Notes: generated by a model from the letters alone, not told the origin. A stretch of 64,000 nt of DNA from Actinosynnema pretiosum (GCF_024171695.1 NZ_JAMTCF010000024.1:1-64000); one strand, 5' to 3'; numbered from the stretch's first letter, positions 52,140 to 60,924 are shown. Numbers and translations are program-made.

Positions 52140-53710
52140 CGCAGCAGCAGATCGACCCGAGCGGCGCCGCGACCGGGCAGGTCCCGGCCGGGGCCCCGAC
52201 CCCCACCACGCAGGCGGGCGCGCGGGCCACCCCCGACACGACCGCTGGGCCACCGGCGGCCACCGGCGTGGCGAGCGCGTCCACCGGCGCCACCCGCGCC
52301 GAGCACCTGTTCCTGGCCAGCAAGCGGGCCGTCGTCACGTACGCGCCCGACGAGGCCGGTGAGCTGCGGGCCTGGCTCGCGCCCGGCGGCACCGGGAACG
52401 TCGTCGCCGAGCAGGCCGGGTACCTGGACGTGTCCTGGATCGCCAGCGCCGACACCGACGACGACCACCGCGCCGTGGAGCGCAACCCCGACGGGGCCGT
52501 GGTGGAGCTGCCGTCGGGGCGGTCCATCCGGCTGCACCAGATCCGGCACGACCGCGAGGTGTTCCGGGCGGTGCAGGACCTGTTCACCGCCGAGCTGATG
52601 TGGGCGGGCAACAACTACGGGTGGGACCGGTGGACCACGCCGACGTTCGACGGGACCACGCGCGAGGTGTGGGAGAAGTTCGGGCGGTTCACCGAGGACT
52701 TCGCGGACGAGCTGCTGCGCCGCTCCGATGGCGTGGACTCGCCGGTGTTCCTGGTGCACGACTACCAGCTGGTGCGGGTGCCGCAGCACGTGCGGGCCGC
52801 CCGGCCGGACGCGCCGATCCTGCTGTTCGTGCACATCCCGTGGCCGTCCGCGGACTACTGGCGGATCATGCCCAAGCAGGTCAGGGTGAGCGTGCTGGAG
52901 GGGATGCTCGCCTCGGACGTCATCGGGTTCTTCAGCGCCCGCTGGGTGCGCAACTTCCTGGCGTGCGTGAGCGACCTGCTGCCGGACGCGGTGGTGGAGG
53001 GCACCTCGGTGCGCTGGCGCGGGCGCAGCACGCGGGTGCTCGCCCAGCCGCTCGGGTACAGCCCGGAGACGGTGCGGCGCCGGGAGTCCGCGCTGCCGCC
53101 GGGGATCGCCGAGTGGGCCGGTGACGCGAAGCTGGTGGTGCACTCCGGGCGCACCGACCCGATCAAGAACGGGTGGCGGGCGGTGCGGGCGTTCACCCGC
53201 GCCGTGCTGGACGACCCGGAGCTGCGCGGGGCCAAGATGCTGGTGCGGATGAACCCCAACCGGCTGTACGTGCCCGCCAACGCCGACTACGTGCGCCGGG
53301 TGGAGGAGGAGGTCGAGCGGGCCAACGCCGAGCTGGGCGCGGACACCGTGCGCACGCACTGCGACAACGACGTGAACCACACCTTCGGCTGCTTCGAGCG
53401 GGCCGACCTGCTGGTGTTCAACTCCACTGTGGACGGTCAGAACCTGAGCGTGTTCGAGGCCCCGCTGGTGAACCGGCGGGACGCGGACGTGGTGCTGTCG
53501 GAGCTGGCCGGTGCGGCGGAGATCCTCGGGCCGGTGTGCCGGGAGGTGAACCCGCAGGACGTCGCCGAGCAGGCCGAGGCGATCGCGGCCGGACTGCTGG
53601 CCTCGCGCGAGGACCGGGCGCGGGCGGCGCAGGTGCGTCGGGACACCGCGCGGCCGTGGACGCTGGAGCGGTGGGTGGACGACCAGCTGGCCAGCCTGGG
53701 GCTGCGCTGA
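52136..53710 (+). CDS. VldE/ValL-like pseudoglycosyltransferase (GT20 fold)
   Basis: A 524-residue trehalose-6-phosphate-synthase-fold protein from TTG 52136, which overlaps the SDR stop and follows GGAGG. After a Pro/Thr-rich N-terminus (about 50 residues): WAGNNYGWDRWTTPTFDG, VFLVHDYQLVRVPQHVR, ILLFVHIPWPSADYWRIMP, VVHSGRTDPIKNGWRAVRAF (donor Arg and Lys), VDGQNLSVFEAPLVN (donor-binding acid). GRTDPIKN and DGQNLSVFE differ from OtsA and agree with VldE, which joins two C7 cyclitol units through an amine. This is the key coupling enzyme of the cluster. Confidence 0.85.
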   Translation: MTQQQIDPSGAATGQVPAGAPTPTTQAGARATPDTTAGPPAATGVASASTGATRAEHLFLASKRAVVTYAPDEAGELRAWLAPGGTGNVVAEQAGYLDVSWIASADTDDDHRAVERNPDGAVVELPSGRSIRLHQIRHDREVFRAVQDLFTAELMWAGNNYGWDRWTTPTFDGTTREVWEKFGRFTEDFADELLRRSDGVDSPVFLVHDYQLVRVPQHVRAARPDAPILLFVHIPWPSADYWRIMPKQVRVSVLEGMLASDVIGFFSARWVRNFLACVSDLLPDAVVEGTSVRWRGRSTRVLAQPLGYSPETVRRRESALPPGIAEWAGDAKLVVHSGRTDPIKNGWRAVRAFTRAVLDDPELRGAKMLVRMNPNRLYVPANADYVRRVEEEVERANAELGADTVRTHCDNDVNHTFGCFERADLLVFNSTVDGQNLSVFEAPLVNRRDADVVLSELAGAAEILGPVCREVNPQDVAEQAEAIAAGLLASREDRARAAQVRRDTARPWTLERWVDDQLASLGLR

Positions 53711-54984
53711 TGACGGCGCAGGGCGCCAGGCAGGGCAGCCAGGCCGCGCACGACGCCGCCTACTACGGGCTCGGCGACGCGCTGCTGGTGCGCGGCGAGG
53801 GCGTGCGGGTGTGGGACGAGTCGGGGCGCGAGTACCTGGACTGCGTGTCCGGCACGTTCAACCTCGTGCTGGGGCACAACCACCCCGAGGTGGTCGCGGC
53901 GGTGAAGCGGCAGGCCGACGAGCTGGTGTTCGCCAGCTCCTCGTTCCAGACCGCGCCGACCAACCGGGTGCTGGAGCTGCTGGCGGAGCTGGCGCCGGAC
54001 GGGCTGGACCGGGTCAACCTGCGCAGCGCGGGCGGGTCCACCGCCAACGAGGGCGCCATCAAGATGGCCCAGTGGCGCACCGGCAAGCGCGACGTGGTGG
54101 TGCCGTTCCGGGGGCACCTGGGGCAGACCATCGCGACCGCGAGCTACAACGGGACCTCGCGGATGCGCGAGCCGTTCCCGTACCACCTGCCGGGCGCGGT
54201 GCGGGTGCCGGACGCCTACTGCCACCGGTGCTTCTACGGCAAGACGCCGGACTCGTGCGGGCTGTGGTGCGTCGACCGGATCGAGGACTTCCTGCGCTAC
54301 GCCTCGTCCGGGAGCGTGGCGGCGATGGTGGTCGAGCCGATCAGCGGGGTGGGCGGGAACATCGTGCCGCCGCCGGGATATTTGGCGCGGTTGCGGGAGT
54401 TCTGCACCGAGCGCGGGATCGTGCTGGTGTTCGACGAGAACCAGACCGGGCTCGGGCGCACCGGCAGCGTGTTCGCCGCCGACCACTTCGGCGTCACCCC
54501 GGACGTGATCACCGTGTCGAAGGGGCTGACCGGCAGCGGGCTGCCGCTCGCGGCGATCATCACCGGCGAGGAGCTGGTGGGGATGCCGCGCTCGATGCAC
54601 GGGTTCACCTACGGCGGGCACACGCTGTCGGCCGCGGCGGCCGTGGTGACGCTGGGGATCGTGCGGCGGCCGGAGTTCCTGGCGCACGTGCGGGAGGTCG
54701 GGTCGGTGCTGCTGGAGCGGTTGCGGGCGCTGGAGCACCCGGCGCTGGACGAGGTGCGCGGGGTCGGGCTGATGCTCGGGGTGGAGCTGGCCGAGCCGGA
54801 CGGGTCGCGCTCGCCGAGGCTCGCCACCGCGCTGCAGGAGCGGTTGGCCGCGCTCGGGGTGGTGACCAGGGTGTCCGAGCACGGCGAGGGCAACGTGATC
54901 GAGCTGCGACCGCCGCTGGTGCTGGGCGTCGAGGACGCGCACCTGGTCGCGGACCGGTTCGGAGAGGCGCTGGACGGGCTGTGA
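53710..54984 (+). CDS. Class III PLP aminotransferase, ValM/AcbV-like role
   Basis: A 424-residue fold-type I class III aminotransferase. NPEVVAAVKRQ-like entry, SAGGSTANEGAIKMAQWRTG (phosphate cup), VVEPISGVGGN, VLVFDENQTGLGRTGSVFAA (Asp), VITVSKGLTGSGLPLAA (PLP Lys near 278). It has an extra cysteine-rich loop YCHRCFYGKTPDSCGLWC (near 168-185) that could bind a metal. It would convert a keto-cyclitol or keto-sugar into the amine acceptor. Its ATG overlaps the previous stop. Confidence 0.87.
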   Translation: MTAQGARQGSQAAHDAAYYGLGDALLVRGEGVRVWDESGREYLDCVSGTFNLVLGHNHPEVVAAVKRQADELVFASSSFQTAPTNRVLELLAELAPDGLDRVNLRSAGGSTANEGAIKMAQWRTGKRDVVVPFRGHLGQTIATASYNGTSRMREPFPYHLPGAVRVPDAYCHRCFYGKTPDSCGLWCVDRIEDFLRYASSGSVAAMVVEPISGVGGNIVPPPGYLARLREFCTERGIVLVFDENQTGLGRTGSVFAADHFGVTPDVITVSKGLTGSGLPLAAIITGEELVGMPRSMHGFTYGGHTLSAAAAVVTLGIVRRPEFLAHVREVGSVLLERLRALEHPALDEVRGVGLMLGVELAEPDGSRSPRLATALQERLAALGVVTRVSEHGEGNVIELRPPLVLGVEDAHLVADRFGEALDGL

Positions 54985-56018
54985 GCGGTGGGGTTGCGGG
55001 CCGGGTCGCGCCGGGGGTCGGGTCCCCCGGCGCGCTCGGGCGGGTGGTCGAGCTGGGCGCGGGGGGACCCGCGCTGGTCGCCGGGATCGCCGTGCCCGGC
55101 GGTGGCGCGCTGGTCGAGGTGGAGCTGATGGGGGTGTGCCGGTCGGACCTCAAGGAGGTCGCGGGCACCAGGGGCGGGCCTGGGCAGTTCGGGCACGAGC
55201 TGGTCGGGCGGGTCGTGGAGAGCGACGTGCCGGGGCTGCGCGCCGGGACGCGGGTGTGCCTGGACCCGAACCGGCCGGTGACGCGCGGCAGCGGGTTCGC
55301 CGACCGGCTGCGGGTGCGCGGGGACGCCGAGGAGGTGCGGCTCGCGCTCCCCGTCGTGCCGGAGGGTGTTCCGGCGCGGCGGCTGGTGTTCGCGGAACCG
55401 GCGGCGTGCGCGGCGCACTGCCTGGGCGCGGTGCGGCGGCACCTGGGGACCGAGGTCGCCGGGAGGTCGGTGCACGTGCTCGGGGCCGGGATCGCCGGGG
55501 TGCTGATCGCGGCGCTCGCCGAGCGGGCCGGGGCGCGGGTGGCGCTGCGGAACCGGTCGGCGGACCGGTTGGGGTTCCTGCGGGAGCGGGGCGTTCTGCT
55601 GTCCGCCGTGGACGGTGCGGGCGATCCCGAGCGGCCGGACGCGGTGGTCGTCGCGGCGAGCTTCGTCGTGGACGAGCTGCTGGTGGAGGCGCTGGACCTG
55701 GTGCGGCCCGGCGGCCTGGTGCTGCTGTACGGCGGCACCCGCGCCGGTCAGCGGCTGGCCGGGCTGGACGTGGACCTGGACGCGGTGCGGCGCGGCGAGC
55801 TGCGGGTCGAGGCGCGCTGGCGGGGCTCCCCCGTGGTCGTGGGCGGCAGCTACGGCACCGCGCCGCAGGACTTCGCCACCGCCGTCGAGGCCGTCGCCGA
55901 CGAGCGGCTGGGCGTGGAGCGGCTGGTGACGCGGGTGGTGCGCCTGGCCGAGCTGCCGGACGTGCTGCGGGAGCTGGTGTCGGGTCGGCAGCTCGGCAAG
56001 GTCGTGGTCACCCGGTAG
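54981..56018 (+). CDS. Medium-chain alcohol dehydrogenase, ValN/cyclitol-reductase-like
   Basis: A 345-residue MDR dehydrogenase. Catalytic-zinc residues in GVCRSDLKEVAG (Cys) and FGHELVGRVVES (His-Glu), nucleotide loop VHVLGAGIAGVLIAALAERA, and C-terminal GLVLLYGGTRAG. The usual structural-zinc four-Cys lobe is absent, as in sugar-alcohol and cyclitol dehydrogenases. It probably reduces or oxidises the C7 cyclitol before amination. GTG overlaps the aminotransferase stop (GTGA). Last gene of the rightward operon. Confidence 0.82.
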   Translation: MSGGVAGRVAPGVGSPGALGRVVELGAGGPALVAGIAVPGGGALVEVELMGVCRSDLKEVAGTRGGPGQFGHELVGRVVESDVPGLRAGTRVCLDPNRPVTRGSGFADRLRVRGDAEEVRLALPVVPEGVPARRLVFAEPAACAAHCLGAVRRHLGTEVAGRSVHVLGAGIAGVLIAALAERAGARVALRNRSADRLGFLRERGVLLSAVDGAGDPERPDAVVVAASFVVDELLVEALDLVRPGGLVLLYGGTRAGQRLAGLDVDLDAVRRGELRVEARWRGSPVVVGGSYGTAPQDFATAVEAVADERLGVERLVTRVVRLAELPDVLRELVSGRQLGKVVVTR

Positions 56019-56023
56019 GCCGG

Positions 56024-56944
56024 TCACATCGCCCTGGTGTCGCGGGGCGGGGCGACCGGTTCGTGGTCCTCGGCCTGCCCCGCCTCCATGCGCCTGCCGC
56101 GCTCCAGCTCGGCGTCCAGCTCCGCGCCGAGCAGCAGCGCGATGTTGGAGATCCACAGCCACACCAGGAACACCACCACGCCCGCGAGCGGCCCGTAGGT
56201 CTTGTCGTACGAGCCCGCGTGGGTGGCGTAGAAGCCGAAGCCGAACGAGGCGACCACCCACAGCAGCACCGCGAGCAGCCCGCCGGGCGTGATCCACAGC
56301 CAGCCGGGCTGGCGCACGTTCGGCGAGGCCCAGTAGAGCAGCCCGATGGCCGCGCTGGCCAGCAGGAGCAGCACCGGCCACTTCGCCAGGTCCCACACCG
56401 CGACGGCCTCGCGGCCCAGCCCCACCAGGTCCCCCACCCACACGGCGACGTCGCCGGTGAGGGCGGTGCCCGCCGCGACCAGCGCGAGCAGCACCACGAC
56501 CCCGAGGGTGAGCAGGACGCGCAGCGGCAGGACCTTCCACAGCGGGCGGCCCTCGTCCACCTCGTAGATGGCGTTCGCCGCGCGCATGAACGCGCCGACG
56601 TAGCCGGAGGCCGACCACAGCGCGGTGGCCAGGCCGAAGATCGCGACGGGACCGGCCACGGACGGGCGCAGGCCGTCGAGCGCCTCGACGAGGATGTCGC
56701 GGGCCGGGCCGGGGCCGAGCGCGGACAGGCTGTCCACGAGGGTCTGCTTGGCGTCCGGGCCGAGGACGCCCAGCAGGCCGGTGAGCAGCAGCACTCCGGG
56801 GAACAGCGACAGCACGGCGTAGTAGGTCAGCGCGGCGGCGCGGTCCATCAGGCCGTCCTCGGTGAACTCGGCGGCGGTGCGCTTGAGGACGGCCCACCAG
56901 GAGCGCTTGGGCAGCTCGGTGGGCGCGGCGGGTGACTGGGCCAT
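56024..56944 (-). CDS. YihY/BrkB-family membrane protein
   Basis: A 306-residue protein with six membrane helices and the family signature LTYYAVLSLFPGVLLLTGLL near the start, ALWSASGYVGAFMRAANAIY, and GPLAGVVVFLVWLWISNIAL near 250. The family was once called ribonuclease BN in error; its function is unknown. ATG 56944. It is convergent with the dehydrogenase of the cyclitol operon and not part of it. Confidence 0.85.
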   Translation of the reverse strand: MAQSPAAPTELPKRSWWAVLKRTAAEFTEDGLMDRAAALTYYAVLSLFPGVLLLTGLLGVLGPDAKQTLVDSLSALGPGPARDILVEALDGLRPSVAGPVAIFGLATALWSASGYVGAFMRAANAIYEVDEGRPLWKVLPLRVLLTLGVVVLLALVAAGTALTGDVAVWVGDLVGLGREAVAVWDLAKWPVLLLLASAAIGLLYWASPNVRQPGWLWITPGGLLAVLLWVVASFGFGFYATHAGSYDKTYGPLAGVVVFLVWLWISNIALLLGAELDAELERGRRMEAGQAEDHEPVAPPRDTRAM

Positions 56945-57041
56945 GACCGGCGGTTTGCCCGAACGGGGGTCACCCACACCACGCGGTTGACCCGGCGTGA
57001 CCGGGGTAGTCGGAGTGGAGGCTTGGGGAGAGGAGACGGTC

Positions 57042-57455
57042 ATGGAGCAGGTCACCGCCGCCACCGACCGGGCGGACCCGTCCACCGGGGAGCTGGTCGG
57101 CAGGCTGAGCGAGCAGGTGAGCAGGCTCGCCCGCGAGGAGATCCGGCTCGCGGTGCTGGAGGTGCAGGAGAAGGGCAAGCGCGTCGGGCGCGGGGCCGGG
57201 CTGCTCGGCGGCGCCGGGGTGCTGGCCTGGTTCGGCGTGATGGCGCTGATCGCCGGGCTGATCCTGGCGCTGGCGCAGGTCATGCCCGCCTGGGGCGCCG
57301 CGCTGGTGGTGGCCGGTGGGGTGTTCGTGGTGGCCGGGGCGCTGGCCCTGGTCGGACGCGGGCAGCTGCGGCGGGCCGCGCCGCCGATCCCCGAGCAGGC
57401 CGTGGCCGGGGTCAAGCGCGACCTGGCCGCCGTGAGCGAGCGGGCGCACCGGTGA
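57042..57455 (+). CDS. Actinobacterial holin-superfamily-like membrane protein
   Basis: A 137-residue phage_holin_3_6-type protein: LVGRLSEQVSRLAREEIRLA, then LEVQEKGKRVGRGAGLLGGA and two helices (GVLAWFGVMALIAGLILALA; WGAALVVAGGVFVVAGALAL). Chromosomal copies are common in actinomycetes beside DUF3618 genes and have no shown lytic role. GGAGAGGAGAC precedes ATG 57042. It is coupled to the next gene by GTGA. Confidence 0.82.
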   Translation: MEQVTAATDRADPSTGELVGRLSEQVSRLAREEIRLAVLEVQEKGKRVGRGAGLLGGAGVLAWFGVMALIAGLILALAQVMPAWGAALVVAGGVFVVAGALALVGRGQLRRAAPPIPEQAVAGVKRDLAAVSERAHR

Positions 57456-58030
57456 GCGGGCCGGGCGGCGTGCCGCAGGACCGGCGGGCGCTGGAGCTCG
57501 ACATCGAGCTGACCAGGCAGGAGCTGGGCGACACGGTCGAGGCGCTGGCGCACAAGGTGGACGTGCCCGCGCGGGCGCGGGAAGCGGTGGAGGACGCGAG
57601 GGAGCGTGCCTCCGAGGCGGTGGACGAGGTCAAGGGGAAGGTGGCAGAGGTGGCCGGTGAGGTGAAGGCGAAGGCGGACGAGCTCGCCGAGGGGGCGGCT
57701 GTCGTGGCCGGTCAGGCGCGGGCGAAGGCGGCCGAGGTGGCCGACGGGGCCAAGGTCAAGGCCGCCGAGGTCGCGGACAAGGTCGCCGAGGCGGCGGGCG
57801 AGGCGAAGGACAAGGTCGCCGAGGTCGCGGACGAGGCCAAGGTCAAGGCGGCGGTGGTCGCGGACCGGGCCTCGGTCGCGGCCGGTCAGGCGCGGGTGCG
57901 GGCCGCGCACGCGGTCGAGCAGCTGCCGACGCCCGCGCGCCGGGTCCTCGGCGAGCACCCGGCCGCGGTGATCGCGGGCGCGGTGGCGCTGGGGCTGCTG
58001 GTGTGGCGGTTGGCTCGGCGCGGCAGGTGA
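57452..58030 (+). CDS. DUF3618 protein with LEA-like repeats
   Basis: A 192-residue protein. N-terminal DUF3618 (ELDIELTRQELGDTVEALAH KVDVPAR region, residues 14-45), then a long helix of Lys/Ala/Glu 11-residue-like repeats (KAKADELAEG, KVKAAEVADKVAEAAGEAKD), and a C-terminal membrane helix (PAAVIAGAVALGLLVWRLAR). Likely a membrane-anchored envelope protein tied to the preceding holin-like gene. The function is unknown. Confidence 0.82.
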   Translation: MSGPGGVPQDRRALELDIELTRQELGDTVEALAHKVDVPARAREAVEDARERASEAVDEVKGKVAEVAGEVKAKADELAEGAAVVAGQARAKAAEVADGAKVKAAEVADKVAEAAGEAKDKVAEVADEAKVKAAVVADRASVAAGQARVRAAHAVEQLPTPARRVLGEHPAAVIAGAVALGLLVWRLARRGR

Positions 58031-58037
58031 GGCGGGA

Positions 58038-58072
58038 CCGCCCGGCGCGCCCGAGGTCGGCGCGCCGGGCGG
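58038..58072. terminator. Bidirectional hairpin terminator
   Basis: 14-bp perfect arms (CCGCCCGGCGCGCC and complement) with a 7-base loop between convergent genes. Confidence 0.7.
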
Positions 58073-58076
58073 GTGG

Positions 58077-58736
58077 TCACGCGGTGAGCCGCAGCAGTGC
58101 GGACAGGCCGCGCGGGCGGTCCACCGAGCGCTCGTGCGGCAGCAGGTAGACCGGCATCCCGGCGCGCACCGCCGCGCCGTCCTTCACCGGGTCGTCGCCC
58201 ACGTACAGCACCCGGCCGGGCAGCTCGGCCCTGGCGACGGCGAACAGCGCGGGGTCGGGCTTCTCCATGCCGTGCTCGCAGGACAGCACCACCACGTCCA
58301 GCAGCTCCAGCACCCCGGCCGCCGCGAGCGCGGGGCGCAGGTCCCAGCCGATGTTGCTGAGCACGCCCAGCCGCAGGCCCCGCGCGCGCAGCTCGGTCAG
58401 CACCGGCAGCGCGTCCGGGTAGGGGCGCCAGCCCGCCGGGTCGGTCAGGCCCGCGTAGACGGCCTCCACCACGGTGTCGGGGAACGGTCCGGCCTCGGCG
58501 ATCAGGGCCGTCCACACCGCGCGGTGCGCGTCCACCGACAGGTCGCCGCCCTTGCGTGCCTGGAGCGAGGCCGGGGCGTCCACGTGGGCGAGCACCCGGC
58601 TCAGGGTGGTCGCGGCCTCCGGTTCCGGCAGGCCGGTGCGGGCGGCGAGACCTCGGGCGTCGAGCACGCCGGTGTCGTCGAAGAGGGTGCCGGAGAAGTC
58701 GAACAGGACGGCGTCGAACGGGCTGTCGTTGTCCAC
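58077..58736 (-). CDS. HAD-family hydrolase
   Basis: A 219-residue HAD hydrolase. Motif I VLFDFSGTLFDD (nucleophile Asp near 12, with Ser where many HAD phosphatases have the second Asp), motif II LGVLSNIGWD, motif III-IV KPDPALF and VLYVGDDPVKDGAAVRAG. A helical cap lies between motifs I and II. It could act on phosphorylated cyclitols, but it is 2 kb from that cluster and a general phosphatase or dehalogenase-like role is equally possible. GTG 58736; the ribosome site is close (GGGGAGG). Confidence 0.82.
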   Translation of the reverse strand: MDNDSPFDAVLFDFSGTLFDDTGVLDARGLAARTGLPEPEAATTLSRVLAHVDAPASLQARKGGDLSVDAHRAVWTALIAEAGPFPDTVVEAVYAGLTDPAGWRPYPDALPVLTELRARGLRLGVLSNIGWDLRPALAAAGVLELLDVVVLSCEHGMEKPDPALFAVARAELPGRVLYVGDDPVKDGAAVRAGMPVYLLPHERSVDRPRGLSALLRLTA

Positions 58737-58795
58737 GCCTCCCCACCGTAGTGACGGCGGGGCGGGTGGGCGCGGCTGCGGCCGGGAGGCTGCGG

Positions 58796-59524
58796 TCAGA
58801 AGAACTCGTCGAGCAGCTGGTAGTACTCCACCCGCCACGGGTCGGTTCGGGCCAGCACCTCCCGCGCCGGGCCCGCGCCGTAGGCCGGGTTCAGGTCGGG
58901 GTCGCCCGCCGAGCGGGCCAGCAGCGCGAGGTCCTGGTGGCGGTCGGCGAGGCCGAGCCTGCCCACGTCCAGGACGCCGGTGACGCGCAGGGTGTCCGGG
59001 TCGAGCAGGACGTTGGGCAGGCTGAAGTCGCCGTGGCACACCGCGAGGTCGCGCTCCTCCCCCGCCGCCGCCCGGTCCCGGCCCGCGCGCAGCAGGTCGA
59101 GGAGCTCGGCGGCGGTGCGGCCCGCGCGGACGTCGTCGAAGTCGGACTCGTCCACCAGCCCGGCGGCGGTGTTCGCGGCGGCCTCGGGGACGGTGACGGC
59201 GAGGCGGCGGTCGAACGGGCAGTCCGGGAGGGCGTGCAGGACGTCCAGGAACGCCAGCAGGTTCGCGATCGCGGTGGGCGCGGCACCCTGCGGCAGGTCG
59301 GAGGCGGGCACGCCGGGCAGGGTGGTGGTGACCAGGGCGCCGGTGTCGGACCAGTCGACCACCTCGGGCGCGCCGACCGGGGTGGTGGCGAGCCAGAGCA
59401 GGCGGTCGCGCTCGGCGGCGAGGGCGGTGGTGTCGAGCGAGCTCTTGCGGTGGTGGCGGCCGTCCGGGCTGCGGCGCACCAGCGCGCCGGACAGGCCGGT
59501 GGTCACCGGGGTCCAGTCGTCCAC
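58796..59524 (-). CDS. APH(3')-like aminoglycoside phosphotransferase
   Basis: A 242-residue small APH kinase. Catalytic loop VCHGDFSLPNVLLDPDTLRV (near 168-187) and metal segment VLDVGRLGLADRHQDLALLA, the DxGRxGxADxxxDLA pattern of APH(3') enzymes. It is a little shorter than clinical APH(3'). The likely reaction is phosphorylation of a 3'-hydroxyl on aminoglycosides or a related cyclitol-sugar. Presence next to an aminocyclitol-type cluster (3 kb away) suggests possible self-protection, but linkage is not shown. Confidence 0.82.
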   Translation of the reverse strand: MDDWTPVTTGLSGALVRRSPDGRHHRKSSLDTTALAAERDRLLWLATTPVGAPEVVDWSDTGALVTTTLPGVPASDLPQGAAPTAIANLLAFLDVLHALPDCPFDRRLAVTVPEAAANTAAGLVDESDFDDVRAGRTAAELLDLLRAGRDRAAAGEERDLAVCHGDFSLPNVLLDPDTLRVTGVLDVGRLGLADRHQDLALLARSAGDPDLNPAYGAGPAREVLARTDPWRVEYYQLLDEFF

Positions 59525-59541
59525 GGGGGCAGTGTGCCCGG

Positions 59542-60072
59542 TCAGAGCCGGTCGAGCAGGCGGTCCGGGTCGAACGCGGTGAACGGGCCGCACACCCGCA
59601 CCCCGAACCGGGACAGCTCGGGGTGCCGGACGGCGACCTCGGGGCGCAGGACCAGCAGGTCGGGGACGAGGTCGACGGGCACCGGGCGGCCGAGGACGAC
59701 GCCGTCGAGGTCGAGCGCCCGCGCGGTCCCGGTCCGGTCCACGACGACGCCGAGCAGGGCGTCGCCGAGCTGCCTGGCCCTGGTCAGGACCTGGCCGATC
59801 GCCCGGTCCTGCGCGTCGGGCTCCGCAGGGCGGGCCAGGGTGAACTCCTCGACGACGGCCTCGGCCGAGACCCGCCGGACCGCGCGCGGCACGTCGAGGT
59901 CGGCGGGCGCCACGCCCCGCGAGGCGGTCCGGTAGAGCGAGACGAAGCCCTCGGTCGCGCGCCGCTCCGCCTCCGCCCGGCCGGACGGGGCGGCGCCGCC
60001 CGTGCGCGCCACCGGGACCACCACGTCGACCACCGCAGAACGAGGCACAGGAATCGTCGAATCCACTTCCAC
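59542..60072 (-). CDS. Hypothetical protein
   Basis: A protein of about 176 residues from GTG 60072 (start uncertain; a TTG at 60159 lengthens it). The C-terminal part is rich in Val, Leu and Asp (LLGVVVDRTGTARALDLDGV, LVPDLLVLRPEVAVRHPELS) in a strand-helix alternation; the N-terminal part has VDVVVPVARTGG. No signal peptide or motif is recognised. It is 17 bp upstream of the APH-like gene and may be co-transcribed. Confidence 0.55.
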   Translation of the reverse strand: MEVDSTIPVPRSAVVDVVVPVARTGGAAPSGRAEAERRATEGFVSLYRTASRGVAPADLDVPRAVRRVSAEAVVEEFTLARPAEPDAQDRAIGQVLTRARQLGDALLGVVVDRTGTARALDLDGVVLGRPVPVDLVPDLLVLRPEVAVRHPELSRFGVRVCGPFTAFDPDRLLDRL

Positions 60073-60378
60073 TAGGTCCGGTTCCGCTGGGTCCGGGAGG
60101 GCGCGGACCCGCGTGCGATCCGGTCGGGAACCATGCCACACCGTTCGGTGACCCAACAACCACCTTGCGTGACGAACCGGCTGTGGGGATGCTCACGCCC
60201 GCGCGGAGCTGAAGATCGGCCCCGAACCCCTTGACCGGTCCGCCCCGCCGGTCGGGCCGCCCCCGCCGCCCCGCCGTGGGCGAATTGTCCGTATCCTGTG
60301 GCCGCCCGGCCCGGAACCGGAGCGCTCTCCGTCCCCACGAGCACCACGGGGTCCCACCAGCACCACAGGAGTCCGCAC
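60073..60378. other. Divergent intergenic region
   Basis: About 305 bases between the hypothetical gene and the TetR gene. A TATCCT-like -10 lies at 60291-60296 on the plus strand. I see no strong operator or RNA. Confidence 0.35.
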
Positions 60379-60924
60379 ATGCCCCCTGCCAGACGCGCCG
60401 ACGCGCTGATCAACCGCGAGCGCATCCTGGAGGTCGCGCGGGACGCGCTGGCCGAGTCCGGGTGCGCCTCGCTGAACTCGATCGCCAAGCGCGCGTGCGT
60501 CGGCGCGGGGACCCTCTACCGGCACTTCCCGACCCGCGAGGAGCTGGTGCTCGCGGTGTACCGGCACGAGGTGCAGCGGCTGGTGGACCGGGCGCCCCGG
60601 CTGCTGGCCGAGGTGGGGCCCGAGGAGGCGTTCCGGCGCTGGGCGACGGGGCTCGCCGGGTACGTGAAGGTCAAGCACGGGCTGGGCGAGGCGTTCAGCG
60701 CGGCCACGCGGGAGAACCTGGTCAGCGAGTCCTACGAGCAGGTGTCCGGCGCGGTGGCGGCGCTGCTGGCGGCGGGCGTCCGCGCCGGGGTGTTCCGCGC
60801 CGGGACGGCCGCCGACGACGTGCTGCTGCTCATGGGCGGGATGTGGCGGGTGCCGCCGGGCCCGGACGGGGAGCGGCAGGCCGAGCGGGTGCTGGGGCTG
60901 GTGGTCGAGTCGCTGCGGCCGTAG
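60379..60924 (+). CDS. TetR-family regulator
   Basis: A 181-residue TetR/AcrR protein. NRERILEVARDALAESGCAS, LNSIAKRACVGAGTLYRHFP, TREELVLAVYRHEVQ (residues about 12-60), then a ligand domain with LLAAGVRAGVFRAGTAADDV. AGGAG 9 bases before ATG 60379. Same architecture as the regulator at 44005, including TLYRHFPTR, so probably the same subfamily. Targets unknown. Confidence 0.88.
   Translation: MPPARRADALINRERILEVARDALAESGCASLNSIAKRACVGAGTLYRHFPTREELVLAVYRHEVQRLVDRAPRLLAEVGPEEAFRRWATGLAGYVKVKHGLGEAFSAATRENLVSESYEQVSGAVAALLAAGVRAGVFRAGTAADDVLLLMGGMWRVPPGPDGERQAERVLGLVVESLRP

Noticed and set aside
57042-58030. Prophage lysis genes
   Set aside because: The holin-like and DUF3618 pair is a common chromosomal arrangement in actinomycetes, and no other phage genes are nearby.
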